Source of the DNA: Saururus chinensis
Taxonomy: Eukaryota; Streptophyta; Magnoliopsida; Piperales; Saururaceae
Assembly (NCBI GenBank): GCA_035235625.1
Contig: CP141149.1
Location: forward strand, 32,853,753 to 32,917,752
Direction: 5' to 3'
DNA length: 64,000 nucleotides
Positions 46,819 to 58,795 of this stretch are shown here, one piece after another. The position numbers and the translations under genes were made by a program. Position 1 is the first letter of the stretch, and every line of letters begins with the position of its first letter. The notes beneath the pieces were generated by a model that was not told the origin of the DNA, ran no database searches, and saw only the letters and a list, made by a program, of their open reading frames with translations.

Positions 46819-47130
46819 GGATGTATCTCTAGCATACATATTCCCACATGTATTCACATCATAACCAATCCCGCGTGGATGTATCTCTAACATACATATT
46901 CCACATGCATAACATCAACATCAACATGTATGGATGTATCTCTAACATACATATTCCACATGCATAACATCAAAATCAACATGCATGGATGTATCTCTAA
47001 CATACATATTCCACATGCATAACATCAACATCAACATGCATGGATGTATCTCTAACATACATATTCCACATGCATAACATCAACATCAATATGCATGGAT
47101 GTATCTCTAACATACATATTCCCACATGCA
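46819..47130 (-). repeat. 55-bp tandem array in LTR B3
   Basis: GGATGTATCTCTAACATACA recurs at 46819, 46877, 46932, 46987, 47042 and 47097, settling to a 55-bp period. The unit differs from the arrays in B1 and B2. Confidence 0.85.
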
Positions 47131-48405
47131 TAATGTTATCACAATCAACCTCCATCAAGGAGTAATCACACATTGACGTCACACAGACGGGAGCATAGAC
47201 AAGGCCACGAAGGCGTGTCATGGTACAAAATTCTACACAAGAATTCAAGAAAGATCGGGGTTGTCAATCCCTAATACTGCTCGCCCTGGACGATCCTGGC
47301 CAAGGATGTCCCATTTTCACACAGAGAATCTAGAGCAGGGGTGTTCGCCCAGGGACATCTCCTGCGGAGGGAAGAGCCCGAGTTCTCACACAAAGAACCC
47401 TAGAACACGTGGTAGCGGGGTGCACACGGCATACCACACTGGATTCTCAGGGTCCAGATGACACACATAAAAATATTCTCACGTATCCGCAAGACAAGTA
47501 CACAACTCGTCCCCACATCATTCCATTAAACAAGACTCAACCCGGGGAGTGCACTCGTTCCACACAGGAACTCCAAATCGTTCCACACAGGAACTTCAAA
47601 TCAAAATATGTCCTTTCGGACCAATCAACTTGCGATTAATCCACGACCGATAAACCCGGCACACAATTCCATCACATTGCATCCAATCGGTCAAATTCGA
47701 TTAATCATGATGAAGCCTCAATTGGAAATCCATTTTCATGATGCGTGCAGCATGGTACATGCGTGGGCAAAGCATACATGAATCCTAATCATGATAAGTG
47801 CTCTCACCAGCCCCTAATGCATCATTCATAATCACGATATTAAGCTTCAACATCATCATTTAACCCCCACATGTGTGTGTGTGTAACTAGTAGAAGCCTT
47901 TCACATGATGCATATTAACATGCTTGAAAATCAACTCACCACCATACTACACATGTGAATTTCTACCTAAACATGAATTCCAGCGGAAATCATAGTAGAA
48001 GAATCGTTGAAATCTTAGCTAGATTCAAAACTCAACCACAAAGGCTAAACACCTATAACATCACTCATTTCATCATTGAGTCATGGTATTCACCAACATT
48101 CACACACCATTAATCACAATTTATCATGACAAATCTGTCCAACAATGATTGTAGTCCCTCTTGAAATATGCTTAACCAAAGGGAAACAACTATTCATAAT
48201 TTCAAAATAACGATTCCAACATCATGCCACAAAACATAAGTCATTCCACCATCACTAAGCATATATCTCAACTCCATAAACTCAATAGCATACATTTCCA
48301 GTAGCCTAACATAGCTTAAAACACTCCACATTCGTATAAAATTGGCAAGCCAAAGTGGAATCATCAAAATAGGCATCATACACTCAACATGCAATTTTTA
48401 CGTAG

Positions 48406-48503
48406 CCGATCGATCGCCCTTCAGGCCGTTCGATCGGTTACACGCAAAATTTTGAAATTTTCAGTTCAGCCGATCGATCGCCCTGCAAGGCCGATCGATC
48501 GCC
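48406..48503 (-). repeat. Paired CGATCGATCG palindromic blocks in LTR B3
   Basis: Blocks at 48406-48437 and 48469-48503 carry CCGATCGATCGCCCT...AGGCCG. The second has two perfect CGATCGATCG-type cores around CCCTGCAAGG. Confidence 0.7.
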
Positions 48504-49744
48504 AACACGGCAGAACAGTCATCTTCTTCCTTTCGCAAAATCAAACGGAAACACCATAGATAACACTTCAAATCCACATCTAGCACCCTAATCATCATCA
48601 AAAGTCCTCCTTGACTTCCAGAATATCAAACCAAACCATAATAATGCAAAACCCTAAGAAATCGGGATTAAATAATTCCATTTTCTAATCTTACCATTAA
48701 CACACTAAATCAAGCAAACCATTTCGAAATAAGCCAAAAATGAAGAGTTTTACCATGGATAAACAGAGATTTCGAAGACCCATTACCTCAGCACTTGATT
48801 AAGCTCGGATTGAAGAGTCACCCTTCTTGAAATCCTTGAAAACACAATGAGTTTGAATCAAACACCAATAGAAATCGATTTACTTAAGAAATCCTTAATT
48901 AAATCTTAGATCTAGGGCTTGTTGGTAGTAAAAATCAAAATTTGAAAGTTAGGGTTTGTAGTAAAACACAAATCAGTAGCTTTTGATGGTCAAAAATGAA
49001 TTGAATCAAGGGGAAAATGGTAGATTTAGAAGAAATTAAGAGAAAAGCCATGGATTAGTGCTTAATTAGAGCAAGCTTACCTTAATCGGCTTCTAATTCG
49101 GGCCTAAGTGGGGATTAGGCCAGCCCTCCTTCCTGAGCCTATTCCCAAAAATGGAAATGGCTCAGGTTTGCCCTTTTATAGTAAGGGTTGGGGTAGGCAA
49201 AGGTAAGTTTTGGGGTGTAAATATGAAAAGTAGGCTAAAAGTGGTTATTTTGCAAATTTAAGCACGAATTAAGCCTAATAAAATTCTGAAAATTTTTGTG
49301 TGACCTTAAGTATATGTCTAGGTTCATTTGACACAAAAATAAAATTTTCGACCGTGGGGCCCACAGGGGTCCCGCCAAAACCCTAATTTTTGGGAAAATA
49401 GTGAAAATTCCGAAAAATCTCAAAAATTCACATTTGGTTTAAAATCACTTAAAACCACTAATATTGAAGTTAATTTTGGTTAAAACCATCACAAACTCTA
49501 TTTATTTATAAAATCATCGAATAAGATCAGAAAACACGTAAATCTCACGATAATCAATAATTAAAGAAAACCAAAACCGGTTTAAAGATGAGGGTCCTTA
49601 CAATTATGCTCTAAAATAAGTATTATAATGATATAATATTAGTTATAATATTTTTTATGTTTATAAAAGGGTTTATGCCTATTTCGGCGCGTACCCGTAT
49701 CCATGATTATTGATATTGTCATTCGTATCGATACTGCCTTTCAT

Positions 49745-50351
49745 GGTTATCGATAACACACTATGGCGAATATTGTGTTATCGGTAACACACTATGTCAA
49801 ATATTGTATTATCCATAACACACTATTTTAAATATCATGTTATCAATAATACGCTATGTGTATATATCGTGTTATTGATAATACGTTATAGCAAATATCA
49901 TGTTATCGATAACACGCTTTGGCGAATATCGTATATGCGATATAGAGGATATTGTAGCACATTGTATCATCAACAACACGCATTGTTGGCATATCATGTT
50001 ATCGATAACATGCTATGACAAATATCATGTTATAGTATATACAACATAGAGGAAAATAAAAAATACGTCTTGTTAGCATATCGTGTTATTGATAACACAC
50101 TATGGCGAATATCGTGTTATTGATAATACGCTATAGCGAATATCGTGTTATCGATAACACACTTTGGTGAATATTGTATTATCATATATGCGATATAAAG
50201 GATATTGTAGCAAATTGTATTATCAATAACACACATTGTTAGCATATCATATTATTGATAACACGCTATGGTGAATATCGTGTTATCGATAATACGCTTT
50301 GATGAATATTGTATTATCGTATATGTGATATAGCGGATATCGTAGTATATT
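49745..50351. repeat. Palindromic satellite array, block 2
   Basis: The best-developed block. Repeats of TATCGTGTTATCGATAACAC alternate with CGCTATGGCGAATA-like spacers. A longer order is visible: groups of palindromes are separated by a phrase with GATATAGAGGATATTGTAGC and GCATTGTTGGCATATC, recurring three times. The block is cut at 50351 by solo LTR A2 and resumes at 55081. Confidence 0.85.
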
Positions 50352-52216
50352 TGTAAGGTCCCTGATTTTCTACGATTTTTTGGGATTTTCCTGTTATTTT
50401 TTTGGTCATTTTCTGCGGAAAAATGTGACGCTTCGGCGTATTCATATTTATGTATTTATACCCTATATTTATACCCATAGGGTTGGTGTGGGGCTTAGTC
50501 GCGGGCCACGGGCCTCGTTGCGCGCTTACAGCGCAAATTTTGGAGGTATAACGCATAACCAGTGGGTAAACGTGTATTAGGGACATAAATATAAAAATTA
50601 AAAAGATTTAAATATATAAAGAAATCATTCATCGGTTTTCACATAACCGACGTCGACTTCCAGAAGTTTTTCCACGTCCAGTGGTTTTGTGAGAAAACCC
50701 GAGGGCATATCCGATTGCTCCGTTCTTCCTCCTCCGTCATCGGATTCCTTCGATTCTTATCAGGATCTACTTTGTCTCACCGCCACGAGTCCGTAGGTAC
50801 CGGCTATGACCGCCGCCACGGCCTCTTCGCTCCTCCACGAGGTACCGAACCTTTTTTTGGGTTTTTCTCTCCTTTAATCCCATTTTTGCACTATGGGTGT
50901 ACGATTTTGACATCGTTTGCAGCCGCTCTCAACTAGACTTATGTTTAATTGGCCGCCAGGAACCCATAGGCGCTGGCTAGAGCCACCGCCATGCTTTATT
51001 CGCTCCGTGGTGAGCTACCGATCTTTTAGTCGGGTTTTTGTTAGTATTTGTATCTCACTGTCCGTGGGATTTTTTGGACGCCGGTGTGCTTCCGGTCATC
51101 GTCCGGCCACCAGTAGGACTCCGTCCAGCCTACCTCGACCCAGTGTCGGTAGGGGTTTGCCGTTTTCGACCCCGCCTCGCCCTATTGCCTTGCTCCGCCT
51201 GATTAGACGCTTTGGGTGCGTCTTGGGTCATTGGCATCGGCGAGCCGTGGGCCATTTGGCCATTATGGGCTCTACCCCTGCTCGGTGACAGTGAGGGTCA
51301 GCCCCAATTGACCCAATTATACACTATGCCCAGAACGGGCTGCTTGTCATTGCCCTATACCGTGCGAGATGCACAGTCGCCTGCACCATGGGTATTGGTT
51401 GTGGGTGGCGATCGGCGATGTCGCCGCTTAGATTGGCCACAGCTAAGGGCCTTAGCCCTGTTGGCTTTTGTGGGCCTTGGGTCGCCCCCTTTCAGCCCTC
51501 TCCCCCGCCCCTTTGGGTCGCGTGTGCATGTGGCCACATGCGTGCATTTGGGTTTAGGCGCTGCATTCGCGCCGCCTGACCATCGGTTGGCTTGGCCACT
51601 GAATGGAGTTGACGTAGCCCTCCTCCACCTCTCCTTTGTCCTCGAGCGTTGCCCCACGTTCACCGCCCTTATGTGGGCCTTTGTTGACCAAAATCGTCGC
51701 CGTTGGGTGCTGTCCACGGCCGATTTCGATGTCTTATGGCCGGCTGAGTACGTCTCAGCCACCGGCCAATCTTCAGTGAGTACACCATCGACTTCTTGTC
51801 GCACCGCCACATATGTTGGCACGACATTTCTACCGGCCGCCCTAGTGTACCGCCGTGGATCGCGGGTTTTACCGCATTAATTTTTGACACCTTGTTTGGC
51901 CATGATTAGTTCCGGCGCATCCTAAAATCCTCGGGACAACAACTCTCTCCACTTGGCAACGGTTTTGACTGCCAACTCCGCCGCCGACACTGCCACCATC
52001 GTGTGCTCGCCATCAAACATCATGATTACGAGGTAGGGGAACTTTGAACTCGTAAATTCATGAAGCATGCTTTGAATGAGTAGCAGCATGCTAGAATTGT
52101 ATGATTCCATGCTTGGATGTTAAGTAACGATCCGATTGCATGATGTGCGTGTAAGCATGATTGTATGGTATGATTGATATGCATGAGATGTATGCACGTT
52201 TTATGGATGTGGATTA

Positions 52217-52640
52217 TGCATGTGCTAGCGATGGCTAGCAAATATGTCAGTATGCTACGTATGTGTTATGCATGTGCTAGTGATGGCTAACGTGCATGTT
52301 TGGAGTATGTATGAATTATGCATGTGTTAGTGATGGCTAGCGTGCATGTTTGGAGTATGTATGGATTATGCATGTGCTAGTGATGGCTAGCGTGCATGTT
52401 TGGAGTATGTATGAATTATGCATGTGCTAGTGATGGCTAGTGTGCATGTTTGGAGTATGTATGAATGTCTGTGCATGTGCTAGTGATGACTAGCGTGTAT
52501 GTTTGATGTATGTATGTGCTAGTGATGGCTAGCGTGCATGTTTGGAGTATGTATGAATGTCCGTGCATGTGCTAGTGATGACTAGCGTGTATGTTTGATG
52601 TATGCATGTGCTAGTGATGGCTAGCGTGCATGTTTGTAAG
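52217..52640 (+). repeat. Minisatellite v in LTR A2 (about 8 units)
   Basis: Units with TGCTAGTGATGGCTAGCGTG follow a 50-bp period at 52275-52425 and then irregular spacing. A1 has about four. Confidence 0.8.
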
Positions 52641-53401
52641 TTACGTATGTATGACCGTATTGTGTGTTATACATATGTGTGAGACATACGTATGTATGAT
52701 GGCTTTTTGCCTATGCTATGGTTATGCGTAAGTGTATGTGGGCAGAGGTATGGGCGATGGACAGTAAGAGGTGACAGAGGCTTTGTCTGAATTTGGATAC
52801 GGTTGTGTAAGCATATGACAGAGGATATGAGTATGACGGGCAAGGATTAGAATGGATCAGTTTAGGGTGGATTGTATGTTGGGCGATTGTCAGACAGTAA
52901 GAGTGTTCATAATTGTACAAGCATAACGTACAGATTATGAAGTGAAAAGTAAGCATAATAAGTGAGATATAAGTAAGAGGGCGACAACTGGGTTGGCTCT
53001 GAGGAGCGTTATTTGAGGATGTCAGTGTATGATGTTTTGGCCATAAGATGGATGGCGAAGTATGTAAGACTGTAAGGGTTGGTTGTACGATGAGTTTTGT
53101 ACATGATGTGGATGGGTAAGTGAAGTCTGCTGCCCTGACGAACTTGGGTTTTGGATCGGGCTCAACTTCAGTTTGACCGGTCGAGGACTGTGAGTTTGTG
53201 TGGCATAATTGTACCGCAGAATATACTTAATTCAAACTTGAATTATAAGCACAACTAATGTAGTGTTGTGAGTTTGAGACCTGAGGGTTCGACAGATTAA
53301 GTTCTGTGTTTGAGCTGGCCGCTAGTGAGTCGGCCGAGCATTTATCATGTCTTGCCATGGTGTTATCCTACAGGATATTGTCTGTGTGCTGTGTACAGCA
53401 C

Positions 53402-53630
53402 CAGACGTCTGATGCTTTGTTGAGAGCGATGTTGTTTCTGATTTGGTCTGCGTACTGTATCAGCCCAGACGTTTGATGCTCTGTTGAGAGCGATGTACGT
53501 TTCTGACTTTGTCTGTGTGCTGTATGAAGCCTAGACGTCTGATGCTCTGCTAAGAGCGACGCATGTTTCTGATTTGGTCTGTGTGCTGTGTAAGCCCAGA
53601 TGTCTGATGCTCTGTTGAGAGCGTTGTATG
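53402..53630 (+). repeat. Minisatellite ii in LTR A2 (about 65-bp unit x4)
   Basis: CAGACGT-type unit starts lie at 53402, 53466, 53532 and 53597. A1 has three. Confidence 0.8.
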
Positions 53631-53702
53631 TTTCCGCCCAAGAGTGGCACGGTACGTTTCTGCCCATGTGGCATTGTATGTTTTCTGCCCAAGAGTGGCA
53701 AT

Positions 53703-53807
53703 GGCACTATAAGACCCATTATGGTAGGCAATTCTCTGGCACTATAAGACCCATTATGGTGGGCGATTCTATGGCACTATAAGACCCATTATGGTGGGCA
53801 ACTGTAT
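53703..53807 (+). repeat. Minisatellite i in LTR A2 (35-bp unit x3)
   Basis: GGCACTATAAGACCC recurs at 53703, 53738 and 53773. A1 has five units. Confidence 0.9.
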
Positions 53808-54040
53808 GACCCCTTATGTGTGGGTGTTTATGTTTGCGCGCTTAGGTAAGTAGTATCATGGATCTACTCTTACCTGTTTGATCCAGTACCCCATGAGCAT
53901 TGGTGTGCCTTACCTTCGGAAAAGTCCATAGCGTCTAGTCACTCCCCGGAGGTTAAGGTGTTGCCCCAGTGGCATTCTTTTCCATTTCGACGCTGGAGCT
54001 TATTAGTTGTAATGAGCTTCAGTGGTCGTTGATATGTGTA

Positions 54041-54200
54041 CGATTATGAGTACGACTGTATGAGTATGAGCAGGACTGTAAGTGTATGAGTATGAGCAGG
54101 ACTGTAAGTGTATGAGTATGAGTAAGACTGTAAGCGTATGAGTATGAGCACGACTGTAAGAGTATGTGGATGAGCACGACTGTAAGAGTTTGTGTACGAG
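54041..54200 (+). repeat. Minisatellite iv in LTR A2 (24-26 bp units)
   Basis: About five units of GAGTATGAGCAGGACTGTAAG type. A1 has about eight. Confidence 0.7.
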
Positions 54201-54325
54201 TATGATTGTATGAGTAAGGTCGTATAAGTATGCATATGTTGTATGAGTAGGCATACGGTGGTACGAGTAAGTTTGTAAGACCCTGGATAAGGGTGCTTGT
54301 TTAAGTTTGATTTGACAGTATGATT

Positions 54326-54437
54326 TTGGCACGTTGGTGCCTTTGGTATGATTTTGGCACGATGGTGCCTTTGGTATGATTTTGGCACGATGGTGCATTG
54401 GGTATGACTTTGGCACGATGGTGCATTTAGTATGCTT
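54326..54437 (+). repeat. Minisatellite iii in LTR A2 (28-bp unit x4)
   Basis: TTGGCACGATGGTGC units start at 54326, 54354, 54382 and 54410. A1 has eight. Confidence 0.85.
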
Positions 54438-55080
54438 GCATGCGTATGAGCATGTTTATGATTATATTATGTTGACTGCTTCATGTTTGAGTTGCATGAA
54501 CGCATGTGTTTTTGAACTTATTGAGTTCACCATTTGGGATTTCCCCTATTGAGTATGAAAATACTTATTACCCTACTTTTTAGCCCTGTGGTACGGGAGG
54601 TTTTGCAGGTTGTGCGGAGAGCTCCTGAAGATGGATGCTCGCTTCCAAGGTGGATTGATTCTCTTGGACTCAGGTATATGCTTCTCTCACTACAAGTTAA
54701 TTTGTGCCACTATCTCCTGTATTGAGTGAGATGAGAAGTTAGATGTTTATTCTGGACTTTCATTTGGATCGGTCGTTAATTTGTTATGGGACTTGCACTC
54801 AGGGATGCCTGGGAGAGTGATTTGTATTTAAAGTCTATGATCATAGCAATTTATTCGTACGTGTGTTTTCGAGTAGCGCCTGATGATATTTGCTTTGGCC
54901 GTACGATGTTTGCCCGTATGATAAAAACATTTAGATAGAAAATGGATGTTTACTGTTTTGAATTATAAACTGTTTTATTAGGTTTTGATTTCGTCATTTT
55001 TTCTCCGATTTACAGACGTTATATTGCAAAATTTTTCCGTAAATTTTAAGGAAAATGTGTGAAAAATCTCGGGCGTTACA

Positions 55081-55340
55081 ATATTATATTATCAATAACA
55101 TACATTGTTGGCATATCGTGTTATCAATAACATGCATTGTCGACATATCGTGTTATCGATAACACGCTATAACGAATATCGTGTTATCGATAATACACTA
55201 TGGCGAATATTGTGTTATTGTATATGCGATATAGAGGAAATCATATTATGTGTTGTCGGCTCAAAGAGTACATATCATATTATCAATAATACGTTTTATT
55301 GACATATCGTGTTATCATATATGTGATATGGATTAAGTGT
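55081..55340. repeat. Palindromic satellite array, block 3
   Basis: Continuation of block 2 after the solo LTR. It contains the perfect 18-bp palindrome CGTGTTATCGATAACACG at 55149-55166 and again the GCGATATAGAGGA phrase. Confidence 0.8.
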
Positions 55341-55344
55341 TGGA

Positions 55345-55880
55345 CACGGGCTATGCGGAGAGTGAGATCTTTGGTTTGTTTAGTGGGAGCCATCCTCTCG
55401 TTGTCGCATTCTCGGAAGTCTAGCGAGTCATGCAAAGTGGATGTACTCCACCCGATTTCCTTCGAATTTGTTGTACTCTAAAAAATCCTTTTCTTTTTGC
55501 CGCGTCCAATCCCTATTTGAGGCAAGTCTCCGGAGTCCTTCAATCCATTCTAAATGCAACCCAATTTTCCAGATTATCAGAACAATAACTTTGTTGTAAT
55601 TTAGGAAGCACTAAAGTGACTTCCTTTGATTGCCCGTTTTGAATTCTGCTATTTTTGTGTGTGTTTTTAACTAGGAACCAGTTTTTGGATTGAAATTGGG
55701 AGGTGACTCGGTTTTGGTTCATTCCCTGAAACACAAGATTGAGAAGGAAAAATTTTTTACTCTCTATCGATCATCTTTAAGTGGGTGTTTTGTTGTCTAT
55801 ATGCTGTATGTTTTGATTTTGCTCATACAAATCTGTACCATCGTTAGTAATTCGTCACCAATAATGAGATAAGAACTTGG
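55345..55880. other. Unique segment near the right end of the TIR element
   Basis: This is the GC-richer, non-repetitive part of the element. A plus frame at 55690-55872 begins MKLGGDSVLVHSLKHKIEKE and ends in a hydrophobic stretch, but no family was recognised. It could be a captured gene fragment. Confidence 0.3.
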
Positions 55881-56677
55881 GTATAGGTTTATTTTTGACC
55901 TAATGGTATTTTTGTCCTAAACCAGGTCATATGGGATTAAGTGTTAAAATCCAAGGAATGTGGAATATTTGTATATCCAACCAGGTAATATGGAAAAAAC
56001 TCATAAAGGAAAAATGTTGTTGGAAAGACTTTAGATAATTAGGGGATTTGGCAAGGATCAAGTTGGCTTTATATCTCTCAAGTTGCAAGATGTGCAACCC
56101 TTCAAAGAGTCGAAAGAGTTGATGTTAAAGCAATATAGACATACAATATTGCAAAATGTATGAAGCAAGACAAAGATTTAACAATTGTCATTCCTATCGT
56201 TTTACCGATATAAGTATATTCCTACCGTACCTATTTTAGTATTAAATATTTAAAAATATATTTTAACAAGTATTATGATTACACCTCAAAATCTAACATA
56301 GTCACTATGAAAGAAAAAAATTATGACAAATAAGTTTTAGTTACAAATGCTCAAAAAAGATAATTTTCCTCTTTTTATGTGCATATAATTACTAAAAATA
56401 GAAACTCACTTAGGCAACATTATCATCTACTTCTTCGTATTTTCTTTTCTTTACATGTTTATAAATTACTCATTAAAGAAATATTATCTAGCCTTAGTAT
56501 GCATTTAAAAATTTTTAAGTACATGTAAAAAGAAATATATTATGTAAACTGAGGCTAGTCCTCGTGTCATGTTTTAATTTTTAAAGGAATATTTTAACTA
56601 TTATGCTATAAATTAAGGTTAATCCCCTTAATGCTATACTTCTTTTAGAAGAGTTTTTTGGTATATTAATGTAATAT

Positions 56678-58638
56678 TGTAAGATGCCTAAACTCAATTG
56701 GTTTATTTTATTTGATTTAATAATTATTGTGTGGTTTAATATTGATTTTAATTGGTTTTGACCTATTTTCTAATTTAAAGTGGCTAACAATGGGTTTTAA
56801 TCAAATTGTTTTCACTTTGATGGTTCTTATGATAATATAAGTTAATTGAGATTTTTCTGAAATCTTTAAATTTTTTTACTATTTTTTCAAAAAATTAGGT
56901 GGTGGGACCCGCCATGGGCCCCTTGTGAAAAATTGGGATTATAGGTCCCAAATGATCTTAACAATTTATTAAGATATTATTTAAATATTTTAAAAATTTT
57001 AGAAATCGATTTGGGCTTAAATTAAGCATGTTTTCCATTTTTAGTATAAAACTCTATTTATACCCCACATATATCTTAGGCTTACCCCAGTCCTTATATA
57101 AATAGAAAAGCTCAACCACTTTCCCAATTAGGAAAGGCTGGAAACCTAGAGCTTAGGAGCCCTAATCCTCATTTCCCAAGAAGGAAAGATAATTAAGGTA
57201 AGGATCAACCTAATCTTATACTAATGTCTTAGGGTTTCTCTTAAACTTTTCAAATCCTTTTTTTCGAATGTTTAATCTTGAATTCTACTAAAAAACTATT
57301 AATTTAAACTTCTATTTTAAACCATTATAAAAGGAATTTTGTTGTTGAACTCACTAAACCCAAAATCTATTATTTTTAAATAGATTTAGGTATTTTAAAT
57401 CTGATTTATGAAGGTATTAACAAAAACCCTATGTTGGGTAGGATTTGAAGGTGTTGGATGAGCAATTTCAAGTCAAGAAGCTTGTTGAAGGTAAGTGATT
57501 TCATCCTAAATGTGTATGTGATTTCATATTTGAGTTCTGATTGAGTTTGAAGTGAATTTCCATGAATTTGGGGATTAAAGGCGGATTTAGTAAAACTTAA
57601 TCTTACTTATGAATTCTTTGTATTTTTTGTTGTAAATAACTAGATTTATTATTTGTTAAGTATAGATTTCATTATTATGAAGTTTGAGAGTGAGATTTGA
57701 AAGTTTATGATGTTTATATAAAGTTTCGGTTTTGAATTCGAAATAGAGAAGGCAAACTAGAGATTTCAGTTAGGCGATCGAATGGACATATAGGCCAATT
57801 GAACGGCCCTGCAAGGCGATGAAATGCCAACATAGTAGTTCGGCTATTTTTGCTATTTTACTCATTTTTTAGTTTTTATCCTTAAGTGTTATTTCTTATG
57901 TTCATACTGAGTAATATATGCAAGATAAAACTACTAGAAGGGTATGAATTTGATGATGGAATGATGAATGTTTAAGTATTATGTGAATTACATGTTATTC
58001 GGTTAAGCATATGATATATTCTTGTCTTGAATCCATGTTAGATGGTTTCTCATATTTTGAATATGATTCCAGCAAGGTATAGTTTGAAAATGGACTTGTA
58101 TGTTTTCACATATAATGATTAGAATATGGGTGAATGGTAATGTCATGTTTAGCTTTAAGTGTGGTAATGATTATGCTTATTTAAGTCTAGCATGAGTTTG
58201 TACTTGATTCGAATTATATTTTTCGATGGTTTTTACTCATGATTTTAGTAAGAAGTCATGATTAAATGTTAATTAGCATGTATGTAATATGTTAATGGGA
58301 TGTTTATAATGCATGTTTATATATTTAGAATGAAATATTTATATCATGTACACATACATGTGAGGGTAATTATAATGATTGTTGATATTTATGATTAGAA
58401 ATTATGCATGTATGGTTGATGGGGAGTATGTTTAATAAATTAGAATTCATGTGGTCATTGCTCACATATGTACTATATTACATGCATCATGAGATGAATT
58501 TACAAATGAGATTTTATAGAGATTAGCTGTGTTGATCGATTGGATGCAATTGTGTGATATTGTTTGTCGGATTAATTGATCGCAGGTTTATCGATTCAGA
58601 TTTACGTCTAAAAGGACTGAGTTTACTTCCCTGAGGAT
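56678..58638 (+). mobile_element. Truncated family-B LTR (copy B4)
   Basis: It starts TGTAAGATGCC and follows B2 closely through the 5' part, the CGATCG-like motifs (about 57773-57830) and the region before GTTTACTTCCCTG. It then stops near 58638, well before the tandem array and hairpin. No target duplication can be tested because the right end is missing. Confidence 0.75.
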
Positions 58639-58639
58639 A

Positions 58640-58795
58640 GATATGCTCGAATTCGGCTAAAGCCTATTCAAGCTCAAATTAAATTTGAGCAAAATATAAT
58701 TAGAATTGAGCCTAATTTGAGCCGAGCCGAAGTGAGCTGAGCTGGGCTGGGCATGCTCGACGAGCTTGCTCAGCTTGTTAACAACCCTACGCACC
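58640..58795. repeat. GAGCTCGAG-type dispersed repeat, first copy
   Basis: A low-complexity stretch built from GAGCC, GAGCTGAG and CTCGA phrases, shared with 61975-62150 in the second duplication copy. No ends were identified. Confidence 0.5.

Larger units (their letters stand above)
46173..49602 (-). mobile_element. Solo LTR, family B (copy B3), 3,430 bp, minus orientation
   Basis: On the plus strand it runs from TGTCACGCCCC to GGTCCTTACA. An exact 5-bp target duplication ATTAT flanks it (46168-46172 and 49603-49607). It is the inverted counterpart of B1 and B2 and carries all the family landmarks: terminal hairpin (46608-46627), tandem array (46819-47130), the CACGTGGTAGC segment and the paired CGATCGATCG blocks. 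It has no internal coding domain. It inserted into the palindrome-bearing TIR element. Confidence 0.88.
50352..55080 (+). mobile_element. Giant solo LTR, family A (copy A2), 4,729 bp
   Basis: It starts TGTAAGGTCCC and ends GGGCGTTACA, with an exact 5-bp target duplication ATATT (50347-50351 and 55081-55085). It aligns end to end with A1 (2508-7300), including the GC-rich first third and all five minisatellite blocks in the same order, with different repeat numbers. No gag-pol or second LTR is present. It inserted into the palindromic array of the TIR element. Confidence 0.88.
44951..56002. mobile_element. TIR transposon (about 2.9 kb) swollen to 11 kb by two nested solo LTRs
   Basis: The ends are inverted repeats. 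Left is GAGTTTTTTTTCATATTAC. The right end on the minus strand is GAGTTTTTTCCATATTACC, followed by similar AAATATT- and ACTTGGGT/ACCCAAGT-containing stretches. Subtracting the solo LTRs at 46173-49602 and 50352-55080 with one target copy each leaves about 2.9 kb. Left and right flanks share ATAAAG. The paralogous copy at about 60665-60680 has the uninterrupted sequence ACAATAAAGGAAAAA, which is the empty site. The exact target duplication length is ambiguous by a few bases. The interior has arrays of a palindromic repeat and a unique 3' third (55345-55880), with no transposase recognised. A Mutator-like origin is an inference from the TIR style. Confidence 0.72.

Noticed and set aside
51212-51880. 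222-codon plus-strand frame in the GC-rich part of LTR A2, with relatives at 3079-3781
   Set aside because: The equivalent region of A1 is frameshifted and split, opposite-strand frames are equally open, and no protein family is recognisable. GC-rich LTR sequence explains it.
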